Part shown: positions 35,887 to 45,563 of the stretch, piece by piece
Position numbering within the stretch: the first letter of the stretch is position 1
How the letters are laid out: each line of letters starts with the position of its first letter
Origin: an uncultured Eubacteriales bacterium
GTDB taxonomy: Bacteria > Bacillota > Clostridia > Oscillospirales > Ruminococcaceae
DNA length: 64,000 nt
NCBI GenBank assembly: GCA_900319075.1
Contig: ONMZ01000001.1
Span: forward strand, 285,264 to 349,263
Direction of reading: 5' to 3'
Program-made: the position numbers and the translations under genes
Notes under the pieces: model-generated
Seen by the model: only the letters and a program-made list of their open reading frames with translations
What the model was told of the DNA's origin: nothing
Database searches by the model: none

Positions 35887-37182
35887 TTAATAATCATTTT
35901 TATCCGTCACGATGCTGATACTGCTTTTATCAATATCAAACAGTTCCGGCAAAGCCTGCTGACATTCCTGCGCTGTCAGGGAGGCTATCATATCTACATC
36001 TTCAAAAAGAGTCACATCGTCACAGTCCATATGGTAATAAAGCATAGCATCCGCACAAGCTTTAACATCGTTTATGCTGCTTATCTTTTCACCGTAGCGC
36101 ACACGCTTATCTATCTCAAAGCGCTTTTTATCTATTCCCTCTTTTTCAAGGCGTTCGATCTCCCGGCAGATCCTTTGGTAAACCAGATCGGGATCTTCGG
36201 ATTCTCCTTCGATAATACAGCAGAAATACCTGTCAGCACTTGTATAGACAAAAGTTGAGGTCCCCGAGCTTATGAGCCCCTCCTCCAGAAGCTGGTTATA
36301 AAGCGGTGAGGTCTGACCCAGGATCTGCTCAAGCAGCATTGCTGCGATAAATGACTTTCTCACATACTCCCTGCCCGAAAGAGGCTTTGACTTAAAGCCG
36401 ATAGCAAAAACTGGCAGACCTACTGCTGCATGGGTACATATCCGCTTTTGGCACACATTATCCGGTTCATGGGGAAACGAGTTTTCAAGGTGCACATTTG
36501 GGCTTGGCTTTAACATTTTGTCGCATATCTCTAAGACCTTATCCTGGCGGATATTTCCGGCAATCGAAAGAGTCATATTATGCAGATTATAAAAAGAGTT
36601 GTAACACTTATAAAGCAGCCCGGGAGTTATCTGCTGGATAGACTCTACCGTTCCGGCAACATCTATTCTTACGGGATTGTTCACATAAAGTCCTCGCAAA
36701 AGCTCCTTAAAGCACTTTCTTGTGGGGGAATCGTCACCCATTTTTATTTCCTGGGCAATTATCCCTCTTTCCTTTTCTACATTTTCCTCGGTAAAATAAG
36801 GTGACTGTACAAAGCCCAGAAGTATCTCAAGCGCCTTTTCATAGTTATCCGTACAGCTAAAAACATATGCAGTTATATCAGTTGAGGTAAAGGCGTTTGC
36901 TGCGGCACCTGTCTTGGCATACTGTTCAAAGACATTGCTGTTGTCGTCCGACTCAAAGAGCTTATGTTCAAGATAATGGGCGATACCGTCCGGAACACGT
37001 ATAAAATCACCTGTTTCATCGGTTTTGAAACAATTGTTGATGGAGCCGTACTTGGTGCCGAACAGAGCCTCTACCGTGGAAAAGCCTTCTTTTTCCCACA
37101 AAAGTATATCAAGTCCCGAATCGTGGTGGATTATGCTGTACTGCTCATCAAGCTCAGGGCTTGAAATGATCTGTTTATCCAT
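35887..37182 (-). CDS. M16 family zinc peptidase, catalytic partner (YmfH-like)
   Basis: A 431-aa M16 (insulinase/pitrilysin-type) peptidase. The inverted zinc motif HYLEHKLFE (HxxEH, about residues 69-73) and a downstream glutamate in IIAQEIKMGDD mark an active subunit. Two M16 half-domains are present. In Bacillus and relatives a YmfF/YmfH pair has this layout, one catalytic and one inactive. It overlaps the upstream partner gene by 8 bases. Substrate unknown; roles in peptide or small-protein processing are plausible. Confidence 0.88.
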   Translation of the reverse strand: MDKQIISSPELDEQYSIIHHDSGLDILLWEKEGFSTVEALFGTKYGSINNCFKTDETGDFIRVPDGIAHYLEHKLFESDDNSNVFEQYAKTGAAANAFTSTDITAYVFSCTDNYEKALEILLGFVQSPYFTEENVEKERGIIAQEIKMGDDSPTRKCFKELLRGLYVNNPVRIDVAGTVESIQQITPGLLYKCYNSFYNLHNMTLSIAGNIRQDKVLEICDKMLKPSPNVHLENSFPHEPDNVCQKRICTHAAVGLPVFAIGFKSKPLSGREYVRKSFIAAMLLEQILGQTSPLYNQLLEEGLISSGTSTFVYTSADRYFCCIIEGESEDPDLVYQRICREIERLEKEGIDKKRFEIDKRVRYGEKISSINDVKACADAMLYYHMDCDDVTLFEDVDMIASLTAQECQQALPELFDIDKSSISIVTDKNDY

Positions 37183-38455
37183 CTGCGCTCACCTCTCCCT
37201 CGGATTCCATTACATAGAAGGTATCATACACAAAGCTCTTTGCACACTCGATCACCTGCTGCTTTGTTATGTCCATAAAAATATCGCACACCTGTTCGGG
37301 AGAATAAGAAGTTCCCCTTGTATTCTGGGCTGTATAGTATTCTGACATCCGGTAGATAGAATCATTATTGGATTTAAAGCCTGTACACAGATATATTTTT
37401 GTATGTTCAAGCTCCTGTTGAGTAAACTCTCCGTTCTTTATTGCTTCAAGCTGCATGAGGATAGCTTCCCGGGCTTTTTCAATATCCTTTTTTGCCACTC
37501 CGCTTGACACTAAAAGAGTGCCCTTGATATCCGAATATGCAGCCGAGCAGTAATAACACAAAGACATTTTCTCTCTAACGTTTGAAAAAAGCTTTGAAAA
37601 AGGTGTTCCTCCCAGCAGAGCTGTAAAAAGCTTAGCTGTATAGATATCCTCATATCCGCTTTTGAACGCCATTATCATCTTGCTCTGGTTGACATCCTGG
37701 GTCTGGCGCTCATAGGCAGTTTCCTTTTTAACAGGCGACAGGGCCTTATAGTTTACGGGAACATAGTCTGTACGTTCAAGCTGTGAAAAGGCTTGTATCA
37801 TAACAGGTTTTACCCTTTCAAAATCTCTTCCGCACATAACTATCTCTATCTGTGAGGAGCTAAGAAGCTCATGATACCTGTCTGTAAGCTGCTGTGAAGT
37901 TATGGCTCTTGCATTTTCCACAGTTCCCAGCAGTGAGATGCAGGCAGGTTCGCCCTTATATATTATTTCCTTTGCCATTCGCATAGAGTAGCCGAACTTA
38001 TCGTTAAACTCTGCGTTGATGTTGTCCTCAAGTTCCTTTTTACGCATACTTACATATCGTTCGCTGAACCTTCCGTTTTCAAAAAGCGGTCTGAAGATAC
38101 AATCGAGCAGCAGTTGGGATGCCTTTGTGGAGATGATCTCACGGCCGATCGTATAATCATCACAAATATACTCAATGCACAAGCCGTTTTCCTGGCAGTC
38201 ACCTATACGTCTTGACTTAGTGGACAAGGTGGCACCATAAAGATATGCAAGCTCCCCTGTTAGCTCTGCAAGGGTCTTATTTTTATCGTTTGACGATGCA
38301 AGAAGCTCCATAACAAGGGTGTTCAGCGGTGCATTCTTTACATCCGTCGGGGTAACAAAGGATACACTTATAAGATTTGATTTGAACTTTGGGTCGGTTA
38401 TCTCCGTAAGGGCTATCCCCTCGCCCACAGCACTTCGTTTATATGAAATAGGCAT
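37175..38455 (-). CDS. M16 family peptidase-like protein, non-catalytic partner (YmfF-like)
   Basis: A 426-aa M16-fold protein. The region where HxxEH should be reads NTLVMELLASSNDKNKTLAEL, with no zinc ligands, so it is inactive on its own. The second domain keeps family features (LLGGTPFSKLFSNVREKMSLCYYCSA, then the glycine-rich LLVSSGV), which help bind substrate in two-chain M16 enzymes. It is first in the pair, with AGGAGG upstream of the ATG and a 8-base overlap with the catalytic gene, so a heterodimer is likely (inference). Confidence 0.88.
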   Translation of the reverse strand: MPISYKRSAVGEGIALTEITDPKFKSNLISVSFVTPTDVKNAPLNTLVMELLASSNDKNKTLAELTGELAYLYGATLSTKSRRIGDCQENGLCIEYICDDYTIGREIISTKASQLLLDCIFRPLFENGRFSERYVSMRKKELEDNINAEFNDKFGYSMRMAKEIIYKGEPACISLLGTVENARAITSQQLTDRYHELLSSSQIEIVMCGRDFERVKPVMIQAFSQLERTDYVPVNYKALSPVKKETAYERQTQDVNQSKMIMAFKSGYEDIYTAKLFTALLGGTPFSKLFSNVREKMSLCYYCSAAYSDIKGTLLVSSGVAKKDIEKAREAILMQLEAIKNGEFTQQELEHTKIYLCTGFKSNNDSIYRMSEYYTAQNTRGTSYSPEQVCDIFMDITKQQVIECAKSFVYDTFYVMESEGEVSADG

Positions 38456-38508
38456 TTCATTCCTCCTATCCGGTAATTTTCAGATACCGAAATACCGGTC
38501 GTGTTAAT

Positions 38509-38537
38509 ATTTTACCACATTCGCCCGTGTATTTCCA
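38509..38537 (-). promoter_or_regulatory. Probable promoter for the M16 pair and lgt
   Basis: TGGAAA (38532-38537), 17-bp spacer, TAAAAT (38509-38514) with a TG one base before the -10, on the minus strand, 55 bp before the first M16 gene. Confidence 0.5.
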
Positions 38538-38555
38538 CAGTTTTGCGTATATTTT

Positions 38556-41500
38556 TTATTTACGCTGCATAAAGGCAACATTTTCCTCTCCCAGCAAATG
38601 GGAAAGCTTTTCAACAAGCTTCTTATCCATGCGGACTGTTGGGGTATCTTTCAGTTTAATTTTTCTGCCAATATCGGACAGATACAGTATGAGGCTGCTG
38701 TCATTTGCGCTGCCCTTAAAGTCCCTTACAATATTTTTTATCTCATCCTGTTTTTCCTTATCCGCCGAGTTCAGACGAAGGCAAAGGTCACGGTGAAGGC
38801 AGCTTTTCTCAAAGTTTTCTGCGCTGATTATATTTTCGGCAAGTATTTTGGGGTCCTCGTCCTCTCTGCCGGATATTTTTCCGCTGACATAAACTATCAT
38901 ACCCTTTTGAAGAAGTCCTGAAGATGCGGCAAAAAGTTCGGGAAAAACCACAAGCTCAACAGATGAGAACTTGTCCTCCAGCTGTACAAAGCACATCATA
39001 TCCCCTTTTCTTGTTTTGAGTTCTTTTTTTGATACGACCATTCCCACAAGCTTTACCGGCTGTGCCTCATCGGCGCCGTCGGTTTGTTTGTGGTGAGAGA
39101 TCATTTCAAGGGTAGTAACGCACTTGTCCGCCCTTGCAAAGGCGGCATAATCGTCACAGGGATGTCCCGAAAGGTACATTCCAAGTGCCTCGTGCTCATA
39201 TTCAAGAAGCTGTGCACGGGGAAATTCCTCCAAATGGGGTATCGTCATTTCAAATCCCGGCGAACCGTTTTGATCGGCCATGCCGAAAAAGTCCAGCTGA
39301 CCTTCAAGATTTGTCTCACGGCTATGTGCCGCCTCGGTCATCATATCCCCGCAGAAATCAAGCATCTCACGGCGAGTGTTCCCAAAGCAGTCAAATGCAC
39401 CGCTTTTTATAAGCGCCTCAACAGTGCGTGTGTTTATATCTTTTGCGCTTACACGGCTGCAAAAGTCCCACAAAGACCGGAACTCGCCGTTTTTTTCACG
39501 CTCTGATACGATGCCGGCTATGGCGTTTTCACCCAGGCTTTTTACTGCAAGCAGCGCAAAACGTATGCCTTCCGGCTGTGCCACAAAGCCTCTTTCGCTT
39601 TTATTTATATCAATATCAAGCACTTTGACTCCGTTTCTGCTCACACTTGTAATATAACCAAAAAGCTTTTCGGTAGAATCAAGCAGGGCGTTTGTCATCA
39701 GTGCTGCCATATATTCTTTGTATAAATGACATTTCAGATATGCTGTCTGATATGAGATCGTGGCATATGCCGCAGCATGAGACTTATTGAAGGCATAGCT
39801 GGCAAAGGAGGTCATTTCGTCAAATATCTCGTTTGCAGTTTTTTCATCTACCCCGTTTGCCACGGCGCCGACGCACTGCCCTTTCTCGCCGTATACAAAA
39901 GCTTTTCTTTCCGCCTCGAGCACGTCGGCTTTTTTCTTTGCCATAGCTCTGCGGACAATATCTGCCCTGCCGTAGGAATATCCTGCAAGCACACGGAATA
40001 TCTGCATTACCTGCTCCTGATATACTATACAGCCGTAGGTCACATCAAGAATATTCTTTAAAAGCGGATGTTTATATCTCACAAGCTCCGGGTCGTGGCG
40101 GTTGCGTATATATGTGGGAATAGAATCCATCGGACCCGGTCGGTAAAGTGAGATCACCGCAATAAGGTCTTCTATCCCCGTGGGACGAAGCTTAGTTATC
40201 GTGGCAGTCATTCCCGGGCTTTCAAACTGAAAGACGCCCTCGGTCCTGCCCCGGGAAAGCATTTCGTACACTTCCTTGTCATCAAGGGGAATATTGTTGA
40301 TATCAAAATCAGGTATCTGCTTTTTTACCTGCTGTACACAATGGTTTATTATAGTCAGGTTGCGAAGACCCAAAAAGTCTATTTTTAAAAGCCCCAGACG
40401 CTCCAGGATAGTCATGGTGTACTGTGTGGAGACCTGACCGTCACGGGCATAGACAGGAACATAGCAGTCCACCGGATCTTTTGTGATAACAACACCTGCC
40501 GCATGGGTAGAAACGTTCCTTGGCATACCCTCTACTCTGACTGCTGTGTCAATAAGCTCTTTTATTTTGGGATCGTTGTTATACATTTTTGAAAGCTCCG
40601 GCACCCTTTTCACAGATTCCGAAAGAGGCATCCCTCTGGGCACGGCTTTTGAGACCATATCTCCCGTCTGGTATGAAAGTCCCATTACCCTCGCCACATC
40701 CCTGACCGCCTGCTTTGCAGCAAGGGTACCAAAGGTAGCTATCTGTGCAACATGATCCTCACCGTATTTGTTTATAACGTAATCTATTACCCTTTGTCTG
40801 CCCTCCATGCAAAAGTCCACATCAAAGTCCGGCATGGATACTCTTTCGGGGTTAAGGAACCTTTCAAACAAAAGATTATATCTCAAAGGATCAATACCTG
40901 TGATACCTATACAATAAGCGCACAGGCTGCCTGCTCCCGAGCCTCTTCCGCAGCCTACGGGTATACCGTGGGTCTTGGCATAGTTTATAAAATCCCAGAC
41001 TATGAGGTAATAGTCGGTGTAGCCCATTTTGGTGATTATGTCAAGTTCATACTCCAGCCGCTCACGAGCCTCCGCTGTGGGGTTCTCGTAACGCTTTTCA
41101 AGCCCCTTGCGGCACATTTCACGCAAAAACTTCTCGTTATCTTCCACACCGTCGATATGGAAATACGGAAGCTTGGTATTTCCAAACTCAAATTCCACGT
41201 TGCACATCTGTGCGATCTTAACGGTATTTTCTATCGCCTGAGGATAATTGGCAAAAAGCCTGGACATTTCATCTCCGCTTTTAACGTAAAACTCCTGGGT
41301 GGGGAACTCAAGCTTATTGGGATCGTCAAGGGTTGTGCCGGTGGAGATACAAAGCAGCACCCTTTGTGCTTTTGCGTCTTCTCTTTTAAGATAGTGACAG
41401 TCGTTGGTGGCTGCAAGGGGGATCCCTGTTTCCCGGGAAATCCTTGCAAGAAGGGGAATGATCCTTTTCTGGTCATCTATATCATGATCCTGAAGTTCAA

Positions 41501-42017
41501 GGTAATAGTTGCCCTGTCCGAATATCTTGTTATATCTCAAAGCAGTTTGCTTTGCTCCCTCATAATCTCCGCTGAGCAGCTTTCTTGGTATTTCTCCTGC
41601 AAGGCAGGCAGAAAGGCAGACAAGTCCCCCGCTATACTTTTCAAGCAGCTGTTCATCGACCCTTGGCTTATTGTAAAAGCCCTCGGTATACGAAAGGGAA
41701 ACAAGCTTTATAAGGTTGCGGTAGCCCTGCTGGTCTTTGCACAAAAGCACCAGATGATAGGGCGAGGAATCCACCCTGTTCACCTTATCAAAGCGTGTAC
41801 GGGGCGCAACATACATTTCGCAGCCTATTATCGGTTTTATTCCCTTTGCCTTGCAGGCGTTGTAAAATTCCACCGCTGCAAACATATTGCCGTGGTCTGT
41901 GACCGCACAGCTGGTCTGTCCCAGTTGTTTAACTGTGTCAACGAGCTCTCCCAGACGGCAGGCACCGTCAAGTAGCGAATACTCACTGTGCAGGTGCAAA
42001 TGAACGAAATCAGTCAC
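38556..42017 (-). CDS. dnaE: DNA polymerase III alpha subunit, DnaE type
   Basis: A 1153-aa replicative polymerase subunit. N-terminal PHP domain with HLHLHSEYSLLDGACRL (residue 6 on) and AVTDHGNMFAAVEFY; catalytic palm with MPDFDVDFCMEGR (about residue 395) holding two of the metal-binding aspartates; finger region with ISLYRPGPMDSIPTYI; C-terminal OB domain (VKLVGMVVSKKELKTRKGDMMCFVQLED). No proofreading exonuclease insert, so it is DnaE and not PolC. Full length. It overlaps whiA by 4 bases (ATGA). Confidence 0.97.
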   Translation of the reverse strand: MTDFVHLHLHSEYSLLDGACRLGELVDTVKQLGQTSCAVTDHGNMFAAVEFYNACKAKGIKPIIGCEMYVAPRTRFDKVNRVDSSPYHLVLLCKDQQGYRNLIKLVSLSYTEGFYNKPRVDEQLLEKYSGGLVCLSACLAGEIPRKLLSGDYEGAKQTALRYNKIFGQGNYYLELQDHDIDDQKRIIPLLARISRETGIPLAATNDCHYLKREDAKAQRVLLCISTGTTLDDPNKLEFPTQEFYVKSGDEMSRLFANYPQAIENTVKIAQMCNVEFEFGNTKLPYFHIDGVEDNEKFLREMCRKGLEKRYENPTAEARERLEYELDIITKMGYTDYYLIVWDFINYAKTHGIPVGCGRGSGAGSLCAYCIGITGIDPLRYNLLFERFLNPERVSMPDFDVDFCMEGRQRVIDYVINKYGEDHVAQIATFGTLAAKQAVRDVARVMGLSYQTGDMVSKAVPRGMPLSESVKRVPELSKMYNNDPKIKELIDTAVRVEGMPRNVSTHAAGVVITKDPVDCYVPVYARDGQVSTQYTMTILERLGLLKIDFLGLRNLTIINHCVQQVKKQIPDFDINNIPLDDKEVYEMLSRGRTEGVFQFESPGMTATITKLRPTGIEDLIAVISLYRPGPMDSIPTYIRNRHDPELVRYKHPLLKNILDVTYGCIVYQEQVMQIFRVLAGYSYGRADIVRRAMAKKKADVLEAERKAFVYGEKGQCVGAVANGVDEKTANEIFDEMTSFASYAFNKSHAAAYATISYQTAYLKCHLYKEYMAALMTNALLDSTEKLFGYITSVSRNGVKVLDIDINKSERGFVAQPEGIRFALLAVKSLGENAIAGIVSEREKNGEFRSLWDFCSRVSAKDINTRTVEALIKSGAFDCFGNTRREMLDFCGDMMTEAAHSRETNLEGQLDFFGMADQNGSPGFEMTIPHLEEFPRAQLLEYEHEALGMYLSGHPCDDYAAFARADKCVTTLEMISHHKQTDGADEAQPVKLVGMVVSKKELKTRKGDMMCFVQLEDKFSSVELVVFPELFAASSGLLQKGMIVYVSGKISGREDEDPKILAENIISAENFEKSCLHRDLCLRLNSADKEKQDEIKNIVRDFKGSANDSSLILYLSDIGRKIKLKDTPTVRMDKKLVEKLSHLLGEENVAFMQRK

Positions 42018-42943
42018 CTTTTTGCTTTTTCCTTTCGTATATTTTCAGCTATCTCAGCTATTTTCTGCATTCGGTGGTTCGCCCCCGAACGTGATATGGG
42101 CGGCTCCATAGCAGCCCCAAGCTCCTTTAGCGTAAAATCTATATTTTCATATCTTATCCTTGCAATATCTCTCAGGGTATCGGGCAGACTGTCAAGTCCC
42201 ATTGTGGAGTCGATAAGTTCAATATCGCTGATCTGTCTTTCCGCCGCACCAAGAGCCTTGTCGATATTGGCGTTGTCGCAGTTCATTGAACGATTTATTT
42301 TATTCTTCACATCTTTCATCATTTTCACATTCATGATCTCCAGCGAAGCCATTTGTGCTCCCATCATAGTAAGGATGTCGATGATGTTTTCCGAGTCTTT
42401 GATGTAGACTATCTGATAATGCTTTCTTTCAACGTGTTTGGGAACGATCCCGTAGTTGTCTATAAGCAGCAGCCCAAGAGAGTTGCAAAGCTCCAGACTT
42501 GGCATAACAAATTCCATATGATACTTCTTTTCCGGGTTATTCACACTTCCGCAGGCAAGGAATATCCCCCCCACAACATAAGGGTAATACTTTGCCTTCG
42601 GCAGATCATCTCTGCTCATACCCCTGCTCTGGTCAAGCTGAAAATAGTCAAGGATAAAAAGCCTGTCCTGAGATCTGGGTATACAAAGGTCATACAGCAC
42701 TGCTGAATGCTTGCGCTGTATCTCGTTTATCTCCACCCCGTCGTCACAGTCAAGTATACGGTTGACGTTAAGCACAAAAAAATCCCTGAGCAGCTTATTC
42801 TCCGTAAGGACCGTTATTTCCCTGTCATTGAGGGAATTGGCGCACAAAAGCACACCCATAAGACAAGCATCCGCCTTGTCCCGTGAGTTGATGCGCTGTA
42901 TTATTTCATTTTTCGCTCTGTATGAAAAGGAATGCTCTTCCAA
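42014..42943 (-). CDS. whiA: DNA-binding protein WhiA
   Basis: A 309-aa WhiA: an N-terminal LAGLIDADG-homing-endonuclease-like fold without nuclease residues, and a C-terminal helix-turn-helix (DTLRDIARIRYENIDFTLKELGAAM...ISRSGANHRMQKI, residues about 255-300). In Firmicutes it affects cell division and nucleoid organisation; in actinobacteria it activates sporulation genes. Order rapZ-whiA is conserved. It begins 13 bp after rapZ. Confidence 0.95.
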   Translation of the reverse strand: MEEHSFSYRAKNEIIQRINSRDKADACLMGVLLCANSLNDREITVLTENKLLRDFFVLNVNRILDCDDGVEINEIQRKHSAVLYDLCIPRSQDRLFILDYFQLDQSRGMSRDDLPKAKYYPYVVGGIFLACGSVNNPEKKYHMEFVMPSLELCNSLGLLLIDNYGIVPKHVERKHYQIVYIKDSENIIDILTMMGAQMASLEIMNVKMMKDVKNKINRSMNCDNANIDKALGAAERQISDIELIDSTMGLDSLPDTLRDIARIRYENIDFTLKELGAAMEPPISRSGANHRMQKIAEIAENIRKEKAKR

Positions 42944-42955
42944 ACTATCTCAATC

Positions 42956-43813
42956 CTATCGTTTATCTATATCTCTGTGCTGGATCCTTATTCTCATATT
43001 CTTATCACGCAGATGCTGCGCCAGTGCCTCTGCCATGGCAACACTTCTGTGCTTGCCCCCTGTACAGCCAAATGCTATTACCAGCTGAGACTTACCCTCT
43101 TTTTCATACAAAGGGATAAGAAAATCTATAAGGTTGCACAGCTTATCCAGAAGTCTTTTGGACTGGTCAAACTTCATAACGTAGGTATAGACCTCCGGGT
43201 TAAGGCCTGTAAGACCTTTAAGTTCCGGGATATAAAACGGGTTAGGCAGACACCTTACATCAAACACCAGATCCGCCTCGGGCATATGTCCGAACTTAAA
43301 TCCGAAAGAGCGCACATCAATGTGCATATAATCGTTGTTTTCGTCGAAAAAGCCCCTCATTCTCTCACGAAATTCTCCGGCGGAGGTATTGGTGGTATCT
43401 ATGTAGTAATCCGCCATTGCCTTAATTGGCACAAGCACCTCACGTTCGGTTTCGATAGCCTTGCGGATATTACCAAAGGAGACCTCGTCCAAAGGATGCT
43501 TTCTTCTTGTTTCCTTGTACCTTCTTATTATCACGTCGTCTGAGCAGTCAAGAAAAACTATCTTCAGACTAACGTCCTCTTCCTTCAGAAGTGTAAGGGT
43601 ATCCTTGAGCTTTAAAAACAGCTCGCCGCTTCTTATGTCGATAACGAAAGCGACCTTGTCGATCTTTCCGTCGGACTGGTTGCAGATATCAACAAACTTT
43701 CCGATAAGCTCCGGGGGCATATTGTCTATACAGTAATACCCCATATCCTCCAGCACATCCACACAGCTTGATTTTCCCGAACCGGACATACCTGTTATGA
43801 TAACAAATTGCAT
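42956..43813 (-). CDS. rapZ: RapZ/YvcJ nucleotide-binding protein
   Basis: A 285-aa P-loop protein: Walker A GMSGSGKSS at residues 8-16, then DNMPPELIGKF, and a C-terminal domain ending in IAFGCTGGKHRSVAMAEAL, the conserved RapZ block. E. coli RapZ directs RNase E to GlmZ RNA; the Bacillus homologue YvcJ hydrolyses GTP and its targets are unclear. It sits between murB and whiA in a conserved cluster. Confidence 0.95.
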   Translation of the reverse strand: MQFVIITGMSGSGKSSCVDVLEDMGYYCIDNMPPELIGKFVDICNQSDGKIDKVAFVIDIRSGELFLKLKDTLTLLKEEDVSLKIVFLDCSDDVIIRRYKETRRKHPLDEVSFGNIRKAIETEREVLVPIKAMADYYIDTTNTSAGEFRERMRGFFDENNDYMHIDVRSFGFKFGHMPEADLVFDVRCLPNPFYIPELKGLTGLNPEVYTYVMKFDQSKRLLDKLCNLIDFLIPLYEKEGKSQLVIAFGCTGGKHRSVAMAEALAQHLRDKNMRIRIQHRDIDKR

Positions 43814-43829
43814 TTTTTTACCTCTTTCC

Positions 43830-44753
43830 TTACTTGTACGGGATTATCCTTACCTCACATTCAAGGAACTGCCCCGTCTCTTTCTGTACAATATTTTGTA
43901 CTTGTTTTATAAGGGAAACAACATCAGCTGACGTTGCATTGTTTTTATTTATAACAAATCCGCAGTGTTTCTCCGAAACCATTGCCCCTCCCACTGCAAA
44001 GCCTCTCAGACCGCAGTCCTGGATAAGCTTACCGGCAAAAAATCCTTCGGGGCGCTTGAAGGTCGATCCTGCATTGGGATAATCAAGAGGCTGTTTGTCC
44101 TTTCGTCTTCCCATAAGATCGTTCATCTTTGTTTCGATTAGATCCCTGTCCCCCTTTTGGAGCTCAAAGACCGCCTCACAGACCACATCTCCGCTTTCCA
44201 TCAGAGCACTGTGTCTGTAAGAAAGCTCAAGCTGAGAGGCATCAAGTTCTTTTATCTCTCCTTTGCCGGTGACAACAGTACAGCTTTTCAGCACGTCCTT
44301 GATCTCCCCGCCGTATGCACCTGCATTCATAAAAACACCGCCGCCTACCGTGCCCGGGATTCCATAGGCAAATTCCAGTCCGGTAAGAGAGTTTTCAAGG
44401 GCAAATCTGCACAGTTTCATCATGCTGCACCCTGCCTGCACTCTGACGGTATTGTCTCCCACAAGCCGGATCCTATCAAATCCGCTGCCTATATGCAGGA
44501 TAACTCCGTCAAAGCCTTTATCGTCAAAAAGCACATTGGAACCCTTCCCAAGAACATAATACCGCAGTGAGTATTCTCTTGCAATGTCCATTAGCTTTTT
44601 AAGGCTCTGTGCAGAATTTATATTTATCATAGCCTTGCAGCAGCCGCCGATCTTAAAGGTCGTGTGTGCGCTCAGCGGTTCGTTCAGAACGTAATCGCAT
44701 CCACACTCTTTTGCAGCGTTCAGCAAAGCTTCCATGTTGTTGGAACTGTCCAT
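43830..44753 (-). CDS. murB: UDP-N-acetylenolpyruvoylglucosamine reductase
   Basis: A 307-aa FAD enzyme that makes UDP-MurNAc in the cytosol. FAD-binding blocks: LGKGSNVLFDDKGFDGV (about residue 65) and AYGIPGTVGGGVFMNAGAYG; active-site serine in PNAGSTFKRPEG (about residue 225); C-terminal IQDCGLRGFAVGGAMVSEKHCGFV. Type IIb by its shorter length. First gene of murB-rapZ-whiA-dnaE, with AAAGGAG upstream. Confidence 0.96.
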   Translation of the reverse strand: MDSSNNMEALLNAAKECGCDYVLNEPLSAHTTFKIGGCCKAMININSAQSLKKLMDIAREYSLRYYVLGKGSNVLFDDKGFDGVILHIGSGFDRIRLVGDNTVRVQAGCSMMKLCRFALENSLTGLEFAYGIPGTVGGGVFMNAGAYGGEIKDVLKSCTVVTGKGEIKELDASQLELSYRHSALMESGDVVCEAVFELQKGDRDLIETKMNDLMGRRKDKQPLDYPNAGSTFKRPEGFFAGKLIQDCGLRGFAVGGAMVSEKHCGFVINKNNATSADVVSLIKQVQNIVQKETGQFLECEVRIIPYK

Positions 44754-44772
44754 TTTTTAGGACTCTCCTTTC

Positions 44773-45507
44773 TCAAAATATACCTGAGTCCGGGTGACGG
44801 CGGCATATGTGATCTTTAAGCCGGTCGAAGTCCGCATTTATCACAAGCTCCTGTGGGAAGCCGACCTCGTTTACAATTTCCAGAGCGTTTGTCACAACGC
44901 CGATAAGCTCACAGAAATGCCCGTCAGAATCCAGTACCACAGGCACCTCATACTTTTTGCACAATCTCAGCACTTCATAAGTATTTTTCCTGGAGCCTTT
45001 TTTATAAAGAATGGAGCTTTCATTTATTTCCACAAGTTTGTCATACTCTTTGAATGCCTTTATACATTTTTCGTAATCAATCGGGAAAAAGTCGGTGGTG
45101 CAATGCCCGATAACGTCCACCTTAGGATCTTTTGCGGTGTTGATATAAGCCCTTGTATGGTTTTCGGGTGTGGTCGGCTTATACACCTGTCTGTGCATTG
45201 AAGCCACTACCCACTCCAGACTTTCAAGGGTCTTTCTCGGCATATCAAGCTCGCCCCCATCGTTTATTATATTCGCCTCAACGCCCTTCAATACCGTAAC
45301 GCCGCATATTGTCCGTGGGAGTATCTTCAAATTTTCAAAGTGCCACAAATGAGGAGAGTCGGGCATATCACCATAATGGTCGGTCATAGCCACTATTCTG
45401 ATCCCCTTTTCCGCTGCGCTGCGGCAGTTTTCGGTTATGGTGGAATATGCATGAGTTGAGGCAAGCGTATGGGTATGCATATCAGCGATTATGTTCAAAA
45501 GTTTCAT
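44773..45507 (-). CDS. PHP-family phosphoesterase (YcdX-like)
   Basis: A 244-aa PHP phosphoesterase. Metal ligands: ADMHTHTLAS near the start, VAMTDHYG, a glutamate in GVEANII, VASMHR, VDVIGHCTTD, and SDGHF near the end. E. coli YcdX is a trinuclear zinc protein; the substrate is unknown. Start is uncertain: the ATG at 45507 directly abuts GGAG, too close for normal use, while TTG at 45498 has GGAG at 9 bases. The hairpin between hprK and this gene could reduce read-through. Confidence 0.85.
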   Translation of the reverse strand: MKLLNIIADMHTHTLASTHAYSTITENCRSAAEKGIRIVAMTDHYGDMPDSPHLWHFENLKILPRTICGVTVLKGVEANIINDGGELDMPRKTLESLEWVVASMHRQVYKPTTPENHTRAYINTAKDPKVDVIGHCTTDFFPIDYEKCIKAFKEYDKLVEINESSILYKKGSRKNTYEVLRLCKKYEVPVVLDSDGHFCELIGVVTNALEIVNEVGFPQELVINADFDRLKDHICRRHPDSGIF

Positions 45508-45519
45508 CTCCAATTGTAC

Positions 45520-45557
45520 AATAAAATGTACTTTATATGATTTAAGTACATTTTATT
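45520..45557 (-). terminator. Hairpin between hprK and the PHP gene
   Basis: A perfect 14-bp stem (45520-45533 with 45544-45557), 10-base loop. On the minus strand the second arm contains TTTTATT and the PHP ribosome site follows at once, so it may be a leaky terminator. Confidence 0.6.
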
Positions 45558-45563
45558 GGACTA

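Noticed and set aside
40752..41975. A 407-aa plus-strand frame inside dnaE
   Set aside because: Exactly antisense to conserved DnaE motifs, no ribosome site or promoter, and composition typical of a shadow frame.
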